Position numbers and translations under genes: made by a program. A stretch of DNA of 45,076 nt from NCBI GenBank assembly GCA_040755755.1, contig JBFLZW010000017.1, positions 1-45,076 on the forward strand, given 5' to 3'. The stretch comes from a bacterium. Its GTDB lineage: Bacteria; SZUA-182; DTGQ01. The notes beneath the pieces are model-generated. The model was not told where the DNA came from, did no database searches, and saw only the letters and a program-made list of their open reading frames with translations. This document shows positions 26,904 through 34,592 of this stretch, piece after piece. Position 1 is the first letter of the stretch; each line of letters opens with the position of its first letter.

Positions 26904-27227
26904 ATGGGGGTAATGACGGAAATGGGAATAATAAGTTTGAATGCGGTAGCTATCAAGGGTAAGATACGACGGTTCCTTTTACCGAAAATACGTCCCGGAT
27001 ATGTAGAAAAACAGTTGAGCATCCGTCAGGGGAAGTGTCTGCAATGTGGCAAATGCTGCGTTATGCTCTACCGATGTCCGTTTCTCAAAGGTTCAGAAGA
27101 TAATATCCGCTGCCTCATTTACAATACCTGCCGTCCCAATCAGTGCAAGCTCTTTCCCCTTGATGAGCGAGATCTTCAGGAAATTGGGGGGCCATGCGGC
27201 TACTCTTTCCCTTCCAGGGACTCATAG
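26904..27227 (+). CDS. Cysteine-cluster protein (YkgJ-like, putative Fe-S or zinc binding)
   Basis: 107 residues. About residues 44-92 carry CLQCGKCCVMLYRCPFL, then CLIYNTCRPNQCKLFP and GGPCGYSFP: nine or more Cys in the CxxCGxCC...CPFL...C-Y--RP--C arrangement typical of the YkgJ/UPF0153 group thought to bind Fe-S clusters or zinc. The basic N-terminus (KGKIRRFLLPKIRPGYVEKQ) precedes it. No function is established for the family. Start is uncertain: an ATG 18 bases later (MGIISL) is preceded by a G-rich stretch and is equally likely. It stands alone between tmk and hrpA. Confidence 0.75.
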   Translation: MGVMTEMGIISLNAVAIKGKIRRFLLPKIRPGYVEKQLSIRQGKCLQCGKCCVMLYRCPFLKGSEDNIRCLIYNTCRPNQCKLFPLDERDLQEIGGPCGYSFPSRDS

Positions 27228-27370
27228 TCCGCCTGTCCTGTTTTAATGGCCCCCAGGGACCTATAGACCGAAAGAGCCGGGTCAAAGAATCTCAAAAGTT
27301 CCATCATTGAAAATCTTCTCCGCCTCCAGGCCGATCCCTTTCCCCCTTTTCCTCAAAGAGGGCACAGGTA

Positions 27371-30300
27371 ATGCCATGCGCCATTCTTGAGGAGTCTTCC
27401 TGTTTATGGTATCATTCTCGTATGCCGTCTGAAAAATTTAATAAAATCGAAGAGATTGCTAAAAAGCATCAGAACCGCTTTTACCACAGGCGCAGGCAGC
27501 GGGCTTGCCGGCCTGCTCAGGTGCCTCCGGTTCAGTTGCCGCCTGCTCAGGCACAGCCTGAGCGGCCGTCTGGTCAGGAGTCACCTGTTCAGACACTTCC
27601 TGCTCAAATGCCCGCTCAAAGAGAGGGACAGGGTGGGCCGGTTGATCCCGTGATTACCTATCCGGCTGACCTGCCCATCGTGGACAAGCGTGCTGAGATT
27701 ATCCAGGCTATCCGGAAAAACCAGGTGGTAGTCATTACCGGAGATACGGGTTCAGGGAAGACCACCCAGATTCCGAAAATGTGCCTTGAGGCTGGCCGGG
27801 GGCGCACGGGAAAGATCGGCTGCACGCAGCCCCGCCGGGTGGCCGCTGTTTCCGTGGCCCGGCGGGTTGCGGAGGAGCTGGGGGATGCGGGAAGTGAGCT
27901 GGTAGGATATCAGATACGGTTCCAGGACCGGACATCTCCCCGGACACGGATCAAGTTCATGACCGATGGTATCCTGCTGGCCGAGACCCAAGGGGATCCC
28001 CGGCTCTTCAGCTATGATACCCTGATTATCGATGAAGCCCACGAGCGGAGCCTGAACATCGATTTTCTCCTTGGCATCCTGAGGCAGTTGATTACCCGCC
28101 GCCGGGATTTAAAAGTAATCATTACCTCGGCCACGATCGATACCGAAAAATTTTCGCAAAGCTTCAACCGTGCGCCGGTAATCGAGGTCTCAGGCCGCAT
28201 GTATCCGGTTGAGGTCTGGTATCGGCCCCTCAATCATGAGCTGGAAGATGCCGGAGATATCACCTATATCGATCAGGCCATAACGGCCGTGGAGGAATTG
28301 AAAAGGCAGCGGCGTCAGGGTGATATCCTTATCTTCATGCCCACCGAGCGGGATATCCGGGAGACTCAGCAGCGGCTTGAGGGAAGGCAATATCCCCGCA
28401 CGCTCATTCTGCCCCTTTTTGGCCGCCTGACCGCTGATGAGCAAAACCGCGTATTTCAATCCACACTTGAGCAAAAGATCATTATTGCCACCAATGTGGC
28501 TGAAACCTCGATCACCATTCCGGGGATCAAATACGTGATCGATACGGGTCTCGCCCGTGTCTCCCAGTATAACGCCCGCACCAGAACCCAGAGCCTGCCC
28601 ATTCAGCCCATTTCCCGAAGCAGCGCGGATCAGCGCAAAGGCCGGTGCGGACGGGTGGAGGCGGGCATTTGCATCCGGCTCTATGGAGAAGAGGAGTACC
28701 TCGAATGGCCGCAGTTCACCCTGCCGGAGATCAACCGCTCCAATCTGGCCAGGGTCATTCTGCAGATGGTTTTCCTCAAACTGGGCAATGTGGCCGCTTT
28801 TCCCTTTATCGACCCTCCATCTCCCTCGGCCATTAAGGATGGCTATGCAGCCCTGCGGGAGCTTGGTGCCCTCGATGCCCAGAATCAGTTGACGCATATT
28901 GGTCAGATGATGGCCCGGCTGCCCGTCGATCCCCGCGTTGCCCGGATGCTGATCGAGGCCAAAAAGGAGGGGGCAATCAGTGAAGTGGCGGTCATTGCTG
29001 CGGCCCTGAGTATCCAGGACCCGCGGGAGCGGCCCATGGACCAGGAATCCAGAGCGGATGAGATGCACGCCAACTTCCGGGAGCCAAACTCCGACTTTCT
29101 TACCCTGCTCAAAATATGGAACGCCTACCACGAGACCTGGGAAAAATTCAAGACCCAGAACCAGATGCGAAAATTCTGCAAAACCCACTTCCTCTCCTAT
29201 AACCGCATGCGGGAGTGGCAGGATATCCATGAACAGATTCTGACCATTCTGGCCGAGTTGGGAGACTATCCCCTGAATCAGCAGGCAGCAGGCTTTGAGG
29301 CCATTCACCGATCCATCCTGAGCGGGCTGCTCAGCCACGTTGCCCAGCGCATCGAGGATAACCCCAGGGAGAAAAACCTCTACCGTACCTCCCGTGGCCG
29401 GGAAGTCATGATCTTTCCCGGCTCAGGGCAATTCGGCCATGCCGGGCAGTGGATCGTGGCCGCAGAAATCGTCCGCACCTCCCGGCTGTTTGCCCGCGTG
29501 GTAGCCACTATCCAGCCGGAGTGGCTGGAGTCTCTGGCCGCCAGTCTGTGCAAAAAATCCTGGTTTGATCCCCACTGGGAAAAAGACCGCGGGCAGGTGG
29601 TGGCTTTCGAGCGGGTCACCCTCTATGGCCTGATCATCGTTCCAGCCCGCAAAGTCAACTATGGCCTGATCCGGCCGGAAGAGGCCCGCCAGATTTTCAT
29701 CCGCTCCGCCCTGGTGGAGGGGGAAGTCAAGGAGAAATTCTTCTTTCTGGAGCACAATCAGCACCTTATGGACAGCATCGAAGAGTGGGAGGAGAAGACC
29801 CGACGCAGGGACATGCTGGTCGATGACGAGACCCTTTTCCAGTTTTATGCCGAAAGGATCTCAGAGCCGATCAGCGATGTGCGGACCTTCATCCGGTGGC
29901 TGAAGGACCGGGGGGGAGATGAATTTTTGCGGATGAAGCCGGAGGACCTCCTGCGGATAGCTCCGGACGAGGAGGCAATCAGCCAGTTTCCCGACACCAT
30001 CAGGATTGGAGGAATTCCCCTCCCCCTGACCTATCACTTTGAGCCCGGTCATGAAGAAGATGGTGTCACCCTCCATGTTCCGGCTTATCTTTTGCCGCAG
30101 ATTCCAGCGCAGGCACTGAAATGGCTTGTGCCGGGGCTTCTTCCGGAAAAAATCAGCTATCTGCTGAAATCTCTGCCCAAGGCCTACCGAAAGCAGCTCA
30201 TTCCGGTGCAGCAGACCGCGCAGCGGCTTTCCGAGCAACTGGCAGGCCACGCATCACAGGGGTCGGCCTCGCAGGCATATCAGGGATCGCTCTATGAGGC

Positions 30301-31477
30301 CCTTGAGCGGGCCATCCAGAAGGAGTATAACCTTTCCATCCCCCGAAGCGCCTGGCCTGAAGCTGACCTGCCGCCGCACCTTCGCCTCCGGCTGGTGGTG
30401 GAAGACAACCGGGGGAAGGTGCTCGGCCAGGGGAGAGACCTCTCCAGCCTGATTAAAACCGTGCCCCGGCAGCAGGAGGACAACCAGTGGAAGGATGCCT
30501 GCCGGAAGTGGGAGCGGGATGGCATCACCAGTTGGGATTTTGAAAACCTGCCCAAAGAGATCATCCTGAACCCGGATGACGCTGCTCCGCAGAGGACTGC
30601 CCCGAATACTCTCCCGAATACTGCCTTACATACTGTCCCGCCGCGCCTGGCTTACCCCGGCCTGGCAACTGCCAAAAGTCAGGTGCTCGATAACGACAGT
30701 GTCAGCCTTCGCCTTTTTCCCACACCGCAGGAAGCAGCCAAGGCGACCCGCACGGGACTGCTTGTCCTGTATGCGATTTCCTTTCGTGAGGAACTGCGGC
30801 AGTTGAAAAAAACCTGGGAGCCTCCGCTCAACTGGAAACGCTTTTTCCAGGCTCTCGGCAATCAGCAGACCTTCCAGGAAGTGCTCTTTACGAAAATCCT
30901 CCAGGGTATCTTTCCGGTTCAGGATGGCCGCATCCCCAGCCGGAAGGAATTTTTCGAGCACCTGGACCGGGTAAGAGGCAAACTGCTGTTCAAGGGCCGG
31001 TTGATCATGAGCAGATTGCAGGACCTTCTGATCGACTGGCAGGACACCGTAAGCTGCATAGCCCGCTTCCGCCGTCTGGCAGCCGGAAACGCTGTGCTTG
31101 GCCACCTGTTGCAGGAGATTGAGGCTGAAGTCGCCAGACTCCTTCCGCCCGACTTTCTGAGCCGTTATGAAATGGACCGTCTGGCCGAAATTCCCCGCTA
31201 CCTTAAAGCCATCCGCATCCGGGCCGAGAGGGCCTATGCCTCACCGCACAAAGACCAGACCAAAGCCCAGCAACTGACCATCCACCAGACAAGGCTCAGG
31301 CAGGCACTGGCCATGCTGGACAATAGCGCCTCACCCAGCAAGGCGGAGCAGATCGAGGAATTCCGCTGGATGATCGAAGAGTTCAAGATTTCGCTCTTCG
31401 CCCCGGAGGTCGGCACCGCCTGCCCCGTATCAGCCAAACGGCTGGAGAAGAAGTGGGAGGAGATTACCGGGGGGTAA
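27371..31477 (+). CDS. hrpA: ATP-dependent RNA helicase HrpA (DEAH box)
   Basis: 1368 residues, near the roughly 1300 of E. coli HrpA. The N-terminal basic segment (KHQNRFYHRRRQR) is followed by a Pro/Gln/Ala-rich linker (residues about 55-95) that looks lineage-specific. Helicase motifs are in order: GDTGSGKTTQ near 125, TQPRRVAA near 152, DEAHERS near 219, TSAT near 255, ATNVAETSITIPG near 374 and QRKGRCGR near 418. Winged-helix, ratchet and OB-fold regions follow, then the long HrpA-specific C-terminal half. HrpA resolves stalled ribosome collisions in E. coli. The ATG at 27371 has AGAGGG before it; an in-frame ATG at 27422 begins closer to the conserved region. Transcribed alone. Confidence 0.96.
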   Translation: MPCAILEESSCLWYHSRMPSEKFNKIEEIAKKHQNRFYHRRRQRACRPAQVPPVQLPPAQAQPERPSGQESPVQTLPAQMPAQREGQGGPVDPVITYPADLPIVDKRAEIIQAIRKNQVVVITGDTGSGKTTQIPKMCLEAGRGRTGKIGCTQPRRVAAVSVARRVAEELGDAGSELVGYQIRFQDRTSPRTRIKFMTDGILLAETQGDPRLFSYDTLIIDEAHERSLNIDFLLGILRQLITRRRDLKVIITSATIDTEKFSQSFNRAPVIEVSGRMYPVEVWYRPLNHELEDAGDITYIDQAITAVEELKRQRRQGDILIFMPTERDIRETQQRLEGRQYPRTLILPLFGRLTADEQNRVFQSTLEQKIIIATNVAETSITIPGIKYVIDTGLARVSQYNARTRTQSLPIQPISRSSADQRKGRCGRVEAGICIRLYGEEEYLEWPQFTLPEINRSNLARVILQMVFLKLGNVAAFPFIDPPSPSAIKDGYAALRELGALDAQNQLTHIGQMMARLPVDPRVARMLIEAKKEGAISEVAVIAAALSIQDPRERPMDQESRADEMHANFREPNSDFLTLLKIWNAYHETWEKFKTQNQMRKFCKTHFLSYNRMREWQDIHEQILTILAELGDYPLNQQAAGFEAIHRSILSGLLSHVAQRIEDNPREKNLYRTSRGREVMIFPGSGQFGHAGQWIVAAEIVRTSRLFARVVATIQPEWLESLAASLCKKSWFDPHWEKDRGQVVAFERVTLYGLIIVPARKVNYGLIRPEEARQIFIRSALVEGEVKEKFFFLEHNQHLMDSIEEWEEKTRRRDMLVDDETLFQFYAERISEPISDVRTFIRWLKDRGGDEFLRMKPEDLLRIAPDEEAISQFPDTIRIGGIPLPLTYHFEPGHEEDGVTLHVPAYLLPQIPAQALKWLVPGLLPEKISYLLKSLPKAYRKQLIPVQQTAQRLSEQLAGHASQGSASQAYQGSLYEALERAIQKEYNLSIPRSAWPEADLPPHLRLRLVVEDNRGKVLGQGRDLSSLIKTVPRQQEDNQWKDACRKWERDGITSWDFENLPKEIILNPDDAAPQRTAPNTLPNTALHTVPPRLAYPGLATAKSQVLDNDSVSLRLFPTPQEAAKATRTGLLVLYAISFREELRQLKKTWEPPLNWKRFFQALGNQQTFQEVLFTKILQGIFPVQDGRIPSRKEFFEHLDRVRGKLLFKGRLIMSRLQDLLIDWQDTVSCIARFRRLAAGNAVLGHLLQEIEAEVARLLPPDFLSRYEMDRLAEIPRYLKAIRIRAERAYASPHKDQTKAQQLTIHQTRLRQALAMLDNSASPSKAEQIEEFRWMIEEFKISLFAPEVGTACPVSAKRLEKKWEEITGG

Positions 31478-31581
31478 GGATGAGAGGGCGTGGAGGAGAG
31501 ATGGATCATATACTTCTTGATAAAATATTAAAAATAGGCAATAATCCTGGAATAACATAACCTCTTACAAGAACTATCAAT

Positions 31582-31659
31582 ATGCTGACAACACTTAAGC
31601 TCGAACAGTTTAAAAACTTCAAAAAAGCAGACCTGCAGTTAGGCCCATTGACCGTATAA
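31582..31659 (+). pseudogene. First 25 codons of a RecF/SMC-like AAA ATPase, cut off by IS DNA
   Basis: MLTTLKLEQFKNFKKADLQLGPLTV is the characteristic beginning of predicted AAA ATPases with an ABC/RecF-type N-terminus, in which the next residues should be a Walker A segment such as VGxNGSGKS. Here a TAA follows at once and the sequence changes into the IS3-type element. No continuation of the ATPase is found on the far side of the mobile cluster within this window. Such ATPases are common in OLD-like or other defence loci, but the lost remainder prevents assignment. Confidence 0.65.
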
Positions 31660-31745
31660 TGGATTCGGAAATTCGGACAGCGGATTAAGTTACACTGGAG
31701 GCGGAATTGAGCTATACTGGAGCTGAAAGATAAGGAGGTCCGCAG

Positions 31746-32033
31746 ATGGGTTTACGAACCAAACATACCCCAGTATTTAAAGCGAAAGTGGCCCTGGAAG
31801 CACTCAAGGAGGAGAAGACCTCAGCAGAGTTGGCTGGAGAGTACCAAGTGCATCCAGGACAGATAAGGAAATGGAAACAGATAGCCAAGGATGGGTTAGT
31901 AGGAATCTTCAACGGGAAAGAGAAGAGGGAAGATAAGGATAAGGCAGAATTGATTCAGCAGTTGTACCAGCAGATAGGTCAACTAAAGGTTGAACTGGAC
32001 TGGCTTAAAAAAAAATCCGGCCTTAGCTCCTAG
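31746..32033 (+). CDS. IS3-family transposase OrfA
   Basis: 95 residues; AAGGAGGTCCGCAG precedes the ATG. The HTH_Tnp_1 domain (TKHTPVFKAKVALEALKEEKTSAELAGEYQVHPGQIRKWK) is followed by a leucine-zipper-like helix (KAELIQQLYQQIGQLKVELDWLKKK). OrfA binds the IS ends. The gene ends in a run of nine A (32007-32015), at which loss of one A in the transcript, or ribosomal slippage, would join it to the OrfB frame. OrfA is intact but the element is not, because OrfB is broken. Confidence 0.88.
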   Translation: MGLRTKHTPVFKAKVALEALKEEKTSAELAGEYQVHPGQIRKWKQIAKDGLVGIFNGKEKREDKDKAELIQQLYQQIGQLKVELDWLKKKSGLSS

Positions 32034-32232
32034 AGAAAAGGTGGATCTGGTTGACAGAGAAAACCCCGATCTATCAATCACCAGACAAGCTCAACTGTTG
32101 GGCGTGGCTCGATCCAGCATCTATTATCAACCCCAGATAGATGACTACCAACTGGAGCTGATGAAGCTAATTGATAAGCAGTATACCAAGACTCCTTGCT
32201 ATGGCTCTCGAAAAATGGCAGCTATCCTGTAG
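31990..32232 (+). pseudogene. IS3-family transposase OrfB, N-terminal remnant
   Basis: Only the HTH_21 part remains: REKVDLVDRENPDLSITRQAQLLGVARSSIYYQP and the start of the next block, KQYTKTPCYGSRKMAAIL. A TAG then ends the frame and the IS sequence stops near 32230, where group II intron-derived sequence begins. The catalytic DDE core is absent. The frame overlaps OrfA through the A9 run, as in intact IS3 elements. Confidence 0.8.
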
Positions 32233-32287
32233 GAGATACAAGCAGTTAATCCTTTTCCCAAAGGAGGAGGATACTCTACGCCGCGGC

Positions 32288-33180
32288 ATGACTGGTGAAG
32301 GCGGAACCGGAACGAGTCTGCACGAGGAGCGGCAAGCGGTCACGGCATCAAACACAGGACGAGCCTTGGCACAAGACCTGATGGAGCGGGTTTGCGATCG
32401 AGCAAATCTTAACCAGGCATACAGACGTGTGAAAGCCAACGAGGGATCACCAGGAATAGATGGAATGAGGGTCGAAGACCTGGATGAGTGGTGCAGAACA
32501 CACAAAGACGAGTTGATAGCCTCATGAGTGGATGGATCATACCAACCGCAACCCGTAAAGGGAGTGCAAATACCCAAGCCTGGAGGAGGAACGAGACAGT
32601 TGGGCATTCCGACGGCAGTAGACAGGCTGGTACAGCAAGCAATCTTGCAAGTGCTGGAACCTCTCTTTGATCCGATGTTCTCGGATTCAAGCTTTGGATT
32701 TCGTCCCCACCGCAGCGCACACGATGCATTACTCCAAGCAAGCAAATACGTTGAAGAAGGATACAGTATAGTGGTGGATTGCGACGTAGAGAAATTCTTC
32801 GATCGAGTCAACCACGATATCCTCATGGGACGCCTTGCCCGGCACATGGCGGATAAGAGGCTGTTGCGAATTATCCGCCGGTTTCTGCAAGCAGGGCTTA
32901 TGCAGGAGGGAATATGTGTCGAGCGCTATGAGGGCACACCACAAGGAGGGCCACTCTCACCACTGCTGGCCAATATTCTGCTGGATGACCTGGACAAGGA
33001 ACTGGATACGAAGGAAACTTCGGTGTGTGCGCCTGAAGCAATGCAAACGGACGAAAACAATAGCGGAATTTCTCCAGGAATACGGAGTGAGAGAGGACTC
33101 AGCATGGAGATTAGCACTCTCAGGAAAGGGATGGTGGCGGCTGGCTGACACCCCACAAGCTCACCGAGCCATGTCAAATG
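32288..33180 (+). pseudogene. ltrA: Group II intron reverse transcriptase/maturase, nonsense and internally deleted
   Basis: RT blocks read as LMERVCDRANLNQAYRRVKANEGSPGIDGM, an in-frame TGA at 32525, then DGSYQPQPVKGVQIPKPGG, QLGIPTAVDRLVQQAI, FGFRPHRSAHDAL, VDCDVEKFFDRVNHD and TPQGGPLSPLLANILLDDLDKEL. Directly afterwards the expected YADD active site, the rest of the palm and thumb and most of domain X are missing; the protein resumes in another frame as WIRRKLRCVRLKQ...GVREDSAWRLALSGKGWWRLADTPQAH...LVSLIDRYLSL, the maturase C-terminus. So one nonsense codon plus one frame-changing internal deletion of roughly 170 codons inactivate it. The intron ribozyme end follows. Confidence 0.85.
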
Positions 33181-33246
33181 AATGGTTCTCTAAGCATAAA
33201 CTCGTCAGTCTCATAGACAGGTACTTATCGTTACAAACCAAAGGAA

Positions 33247-33318
33247 ACCGCCGTGGTACCGAGCAGGTATGCCCGGTGGTGTGAGAGGGAGGAACCGTGA
33301 GGAACCTCCCTACTCGAT
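33247..33318 (+). ncRNA. Group II intron domains V and VI (3' end of intron)
   Basis: ACCGCCG...CGGTGGT forms the base of a 34-nt domain V hairpin (33247-33280) with the upper stem GTACC/GGTAT. It is followed by GTGAGA and the domain VI stem GGGAGG/CCTCCC (33287-33292 with 33305-33310), then TACTCGAT carrying the presumptive branch-point A; the intron would end at about 33318. This arrangement follows the RT C-terminus as in bacterial group II introns. The 5' part of the ribozyme was not recognised and is probably lost at the junction with the IS3 remnant near 32230. Confidence 0.7.
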
Positions 33319-33976
33319 TTACACCAACATAGCCTAAACCCAACGTCCGTGACACCAACCGCAATAAGGCTTATAGGGCTGCCAATTCGAAGAAATCCCA
33401 TTTCTTCTAACCACAACACAAAAATAAACGTTCATTTTTACTATCCCTCCGCGAAGATGGAAACGTCTGACAATCTTCGAACCACAGCATAAAATTAAAT
33501 CGAAAGCGACGTTTTCTTCTCAGTCTTTTCAGCCAAAATATGGCCTGTCAATGGCCAAAATACAAAGACCAAACCATCCGCAATAAGGATCATAATCAGG
33601 CGGGGCAAAGTCAATTTGATATGATTATCTTGTTGTAGGTGATCAATTGTGGTTCTGGTAAATGTTGGATTTACCCCAAGATGGGGAACATCTGTTAATG
33701 AAAAAAGGAATTTGCTAATAGAGGTAAAATGGTCTATACTATTATTGTGAGTGTCAGTTAATTATATATCCGGTGTTATTCGAATTGCAGAGTAAGAGGT
33801 ATAAGACTTTCAGAGTCTGAGACTCGTTCCGAGGTCATCCCGAAGGCAGAATGATGTGGCTCGTCAATGGCAGAAATATCGTCAGCGTCTTAGCTGCACG
33901 CTTGACCGGCATATTGGTTGAGAGAGTGCAGGAAAGCCCCCGGCAATCTTTTTCAATATCTTCGGGGTAATCGATT
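33319..33976. other. 658-bp non-coding stretch with small hairpins
   Basis: No credible gene is seen. Hairpins: GAAGAAAT-CCC-ATTTCTTC (33389-33407), TGGCC/GGCCA (33541-33557) and GGTAAAT-GTTGG-ATTTACC (33657-33675). CCGCAATAAGG occurs at about 33359 and 33579. A candidate promoter is at 33712-33740. The first part may be the 3' exon flank of the intron or further remnants of the disrupted ATPase locus, but no coding similarity could be read. Confidence 0.5.
33712..33740 (+). promoter_or_regulatory. Candidate sigma-70 promoter for the small membrane-protein gene
   Basis: TTGCTA, a 17-base spacer and TATACT. Transcription would begin about 230 bases upstream of the ATG at 33977, leaving a long leader in which no ORF was seen. 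Confidence 0.4.
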
Positions 33977-34255
33977 ATGAAGTACAACGGCTTTCAGAAC
34001 GATCCTCATTCTCCTCGATCGAAGGAGAATCCAAATAGCAAAGTTGTCCCTTTTGAAAAGAAGAAGAGAAAAGTCTGTCCGCAGACAGAGCAATCGTCGG
34101 TTGCTCAAATCATAGCTTTTCCAAACCGCCCCGCAAAGGGCAATGACCCACCAAAGAGCCGACACCTTCTTTGGGGACTCGAAACACTGAGATTGAGCAG
34201 ATTGATCGGGTTGATCATTCTCTTCCTGATCCTGGCCTTACTGCTAACTCTTTGA
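33977..34255 (+). CDS. Small tail-anchored membrane protein, hypothetical
   Basis: 92 residues. The first 70 are hydrophilic and basic with an unusual Lys/Arg/Pro/Asn composition (PFEKKKRKVCPQT, NRPAKGNDPPKSR). The last 20 (LSRLIGLIILFLILALLLTL) are one membrane helix ending at the C-terminus, so it should be inserted with the N-terminus in the cytoplasm. No clear ribosome-binding site is visible (GGGG only). It lies 68 bases upstream of the ribbon-helix-helix gene in the same direction. No family is recognised. A coding origin is supported by the clean soluble/membrane division. Confidence 0.55.
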   Translation: MKYNGFQNDPHSPRSKENPNSKVVPFEKKKRKVCPQTEQSSVAQIIAFPNRPAKGNDPPKSRHLLWGLETLRLSRLIGLIILFLILALLLTL

Positions 34256-34323
34256 TGAAGAATTCCTTCCCTCATCTCCTGCCGAATATGGTATTATATG
34301 ATGCACTATGAGGATAAACAATC

Positions 34324-34569
34324 ATGAAATCATCGCTTACTCTGCACCTTCCAGAAGAATTAAAGCAAAAGGTAGAGCAGGAAGCTAAACTGAATAAAGT
34401 TACCGTAAACCAGTATATTGTTTATACCCTGACAAAGGAAATATCAGTTCGAGAGGCTGAACGGTGGCTCAGAGACAGGATTGAGCAGGCCCCATCCGGG
34501 GAAGATGCGCTGCAGCTTTTGGAATCAATTGTTCCTGATAGAGCCCCTTTTCCTGAAGACAGGCTATAA
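34324..34569 (+). CDS. Ribbon-helix-helix (Arc/CopG/HicB-C-like) DNA-binding protein
   Basis: 81 residues. The first 45 make a ribbon-helix-helix fold: the strand SSLTLHLPEELKQ, helix A EELKQKVEQEAKLNK, helix B VTVNQYIVYTLTKEIS. The C-terminal 35 residues (EAERWLRDRIEQAPSGEDALQLLESIV) are acidic and helical, as in toxin-binding tails of antitoxins. GAGG precedes the ATG. There is no adjacent toxin gene: the next gene, 23 bases downstream, is a P-type ATPase, so it is either an orphan antitoxin or a regulator of that transporter. As an autoregulatory RHH protein it would bind its own promoter region. Confidence 0.8.
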   Translation: MKSSLTLHLPEELKQKVEQEAKLNKVTVNQYIVYTLTKEISVREAERWLRDRIEQAPSGEDALQLLESIVPDRAPFPEDRL

Positions 34570-34592
34570 AGGGCACGTAGAACCAGGCCAGC

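Noticed and set aside
28190-29338. 382-codon open frame on the minus strand
   Set aside because: It lies opposite conserved HrpA helicase core motifs; the plus-strand protein is certain.
33780-33976. Possible tRNA or small structured RNA in the leader before the small membrane protein
   Set aside because: No GTTCRA T-loop or cloverleaf could be drawn; no tRNA was recognised anywhere in the window.
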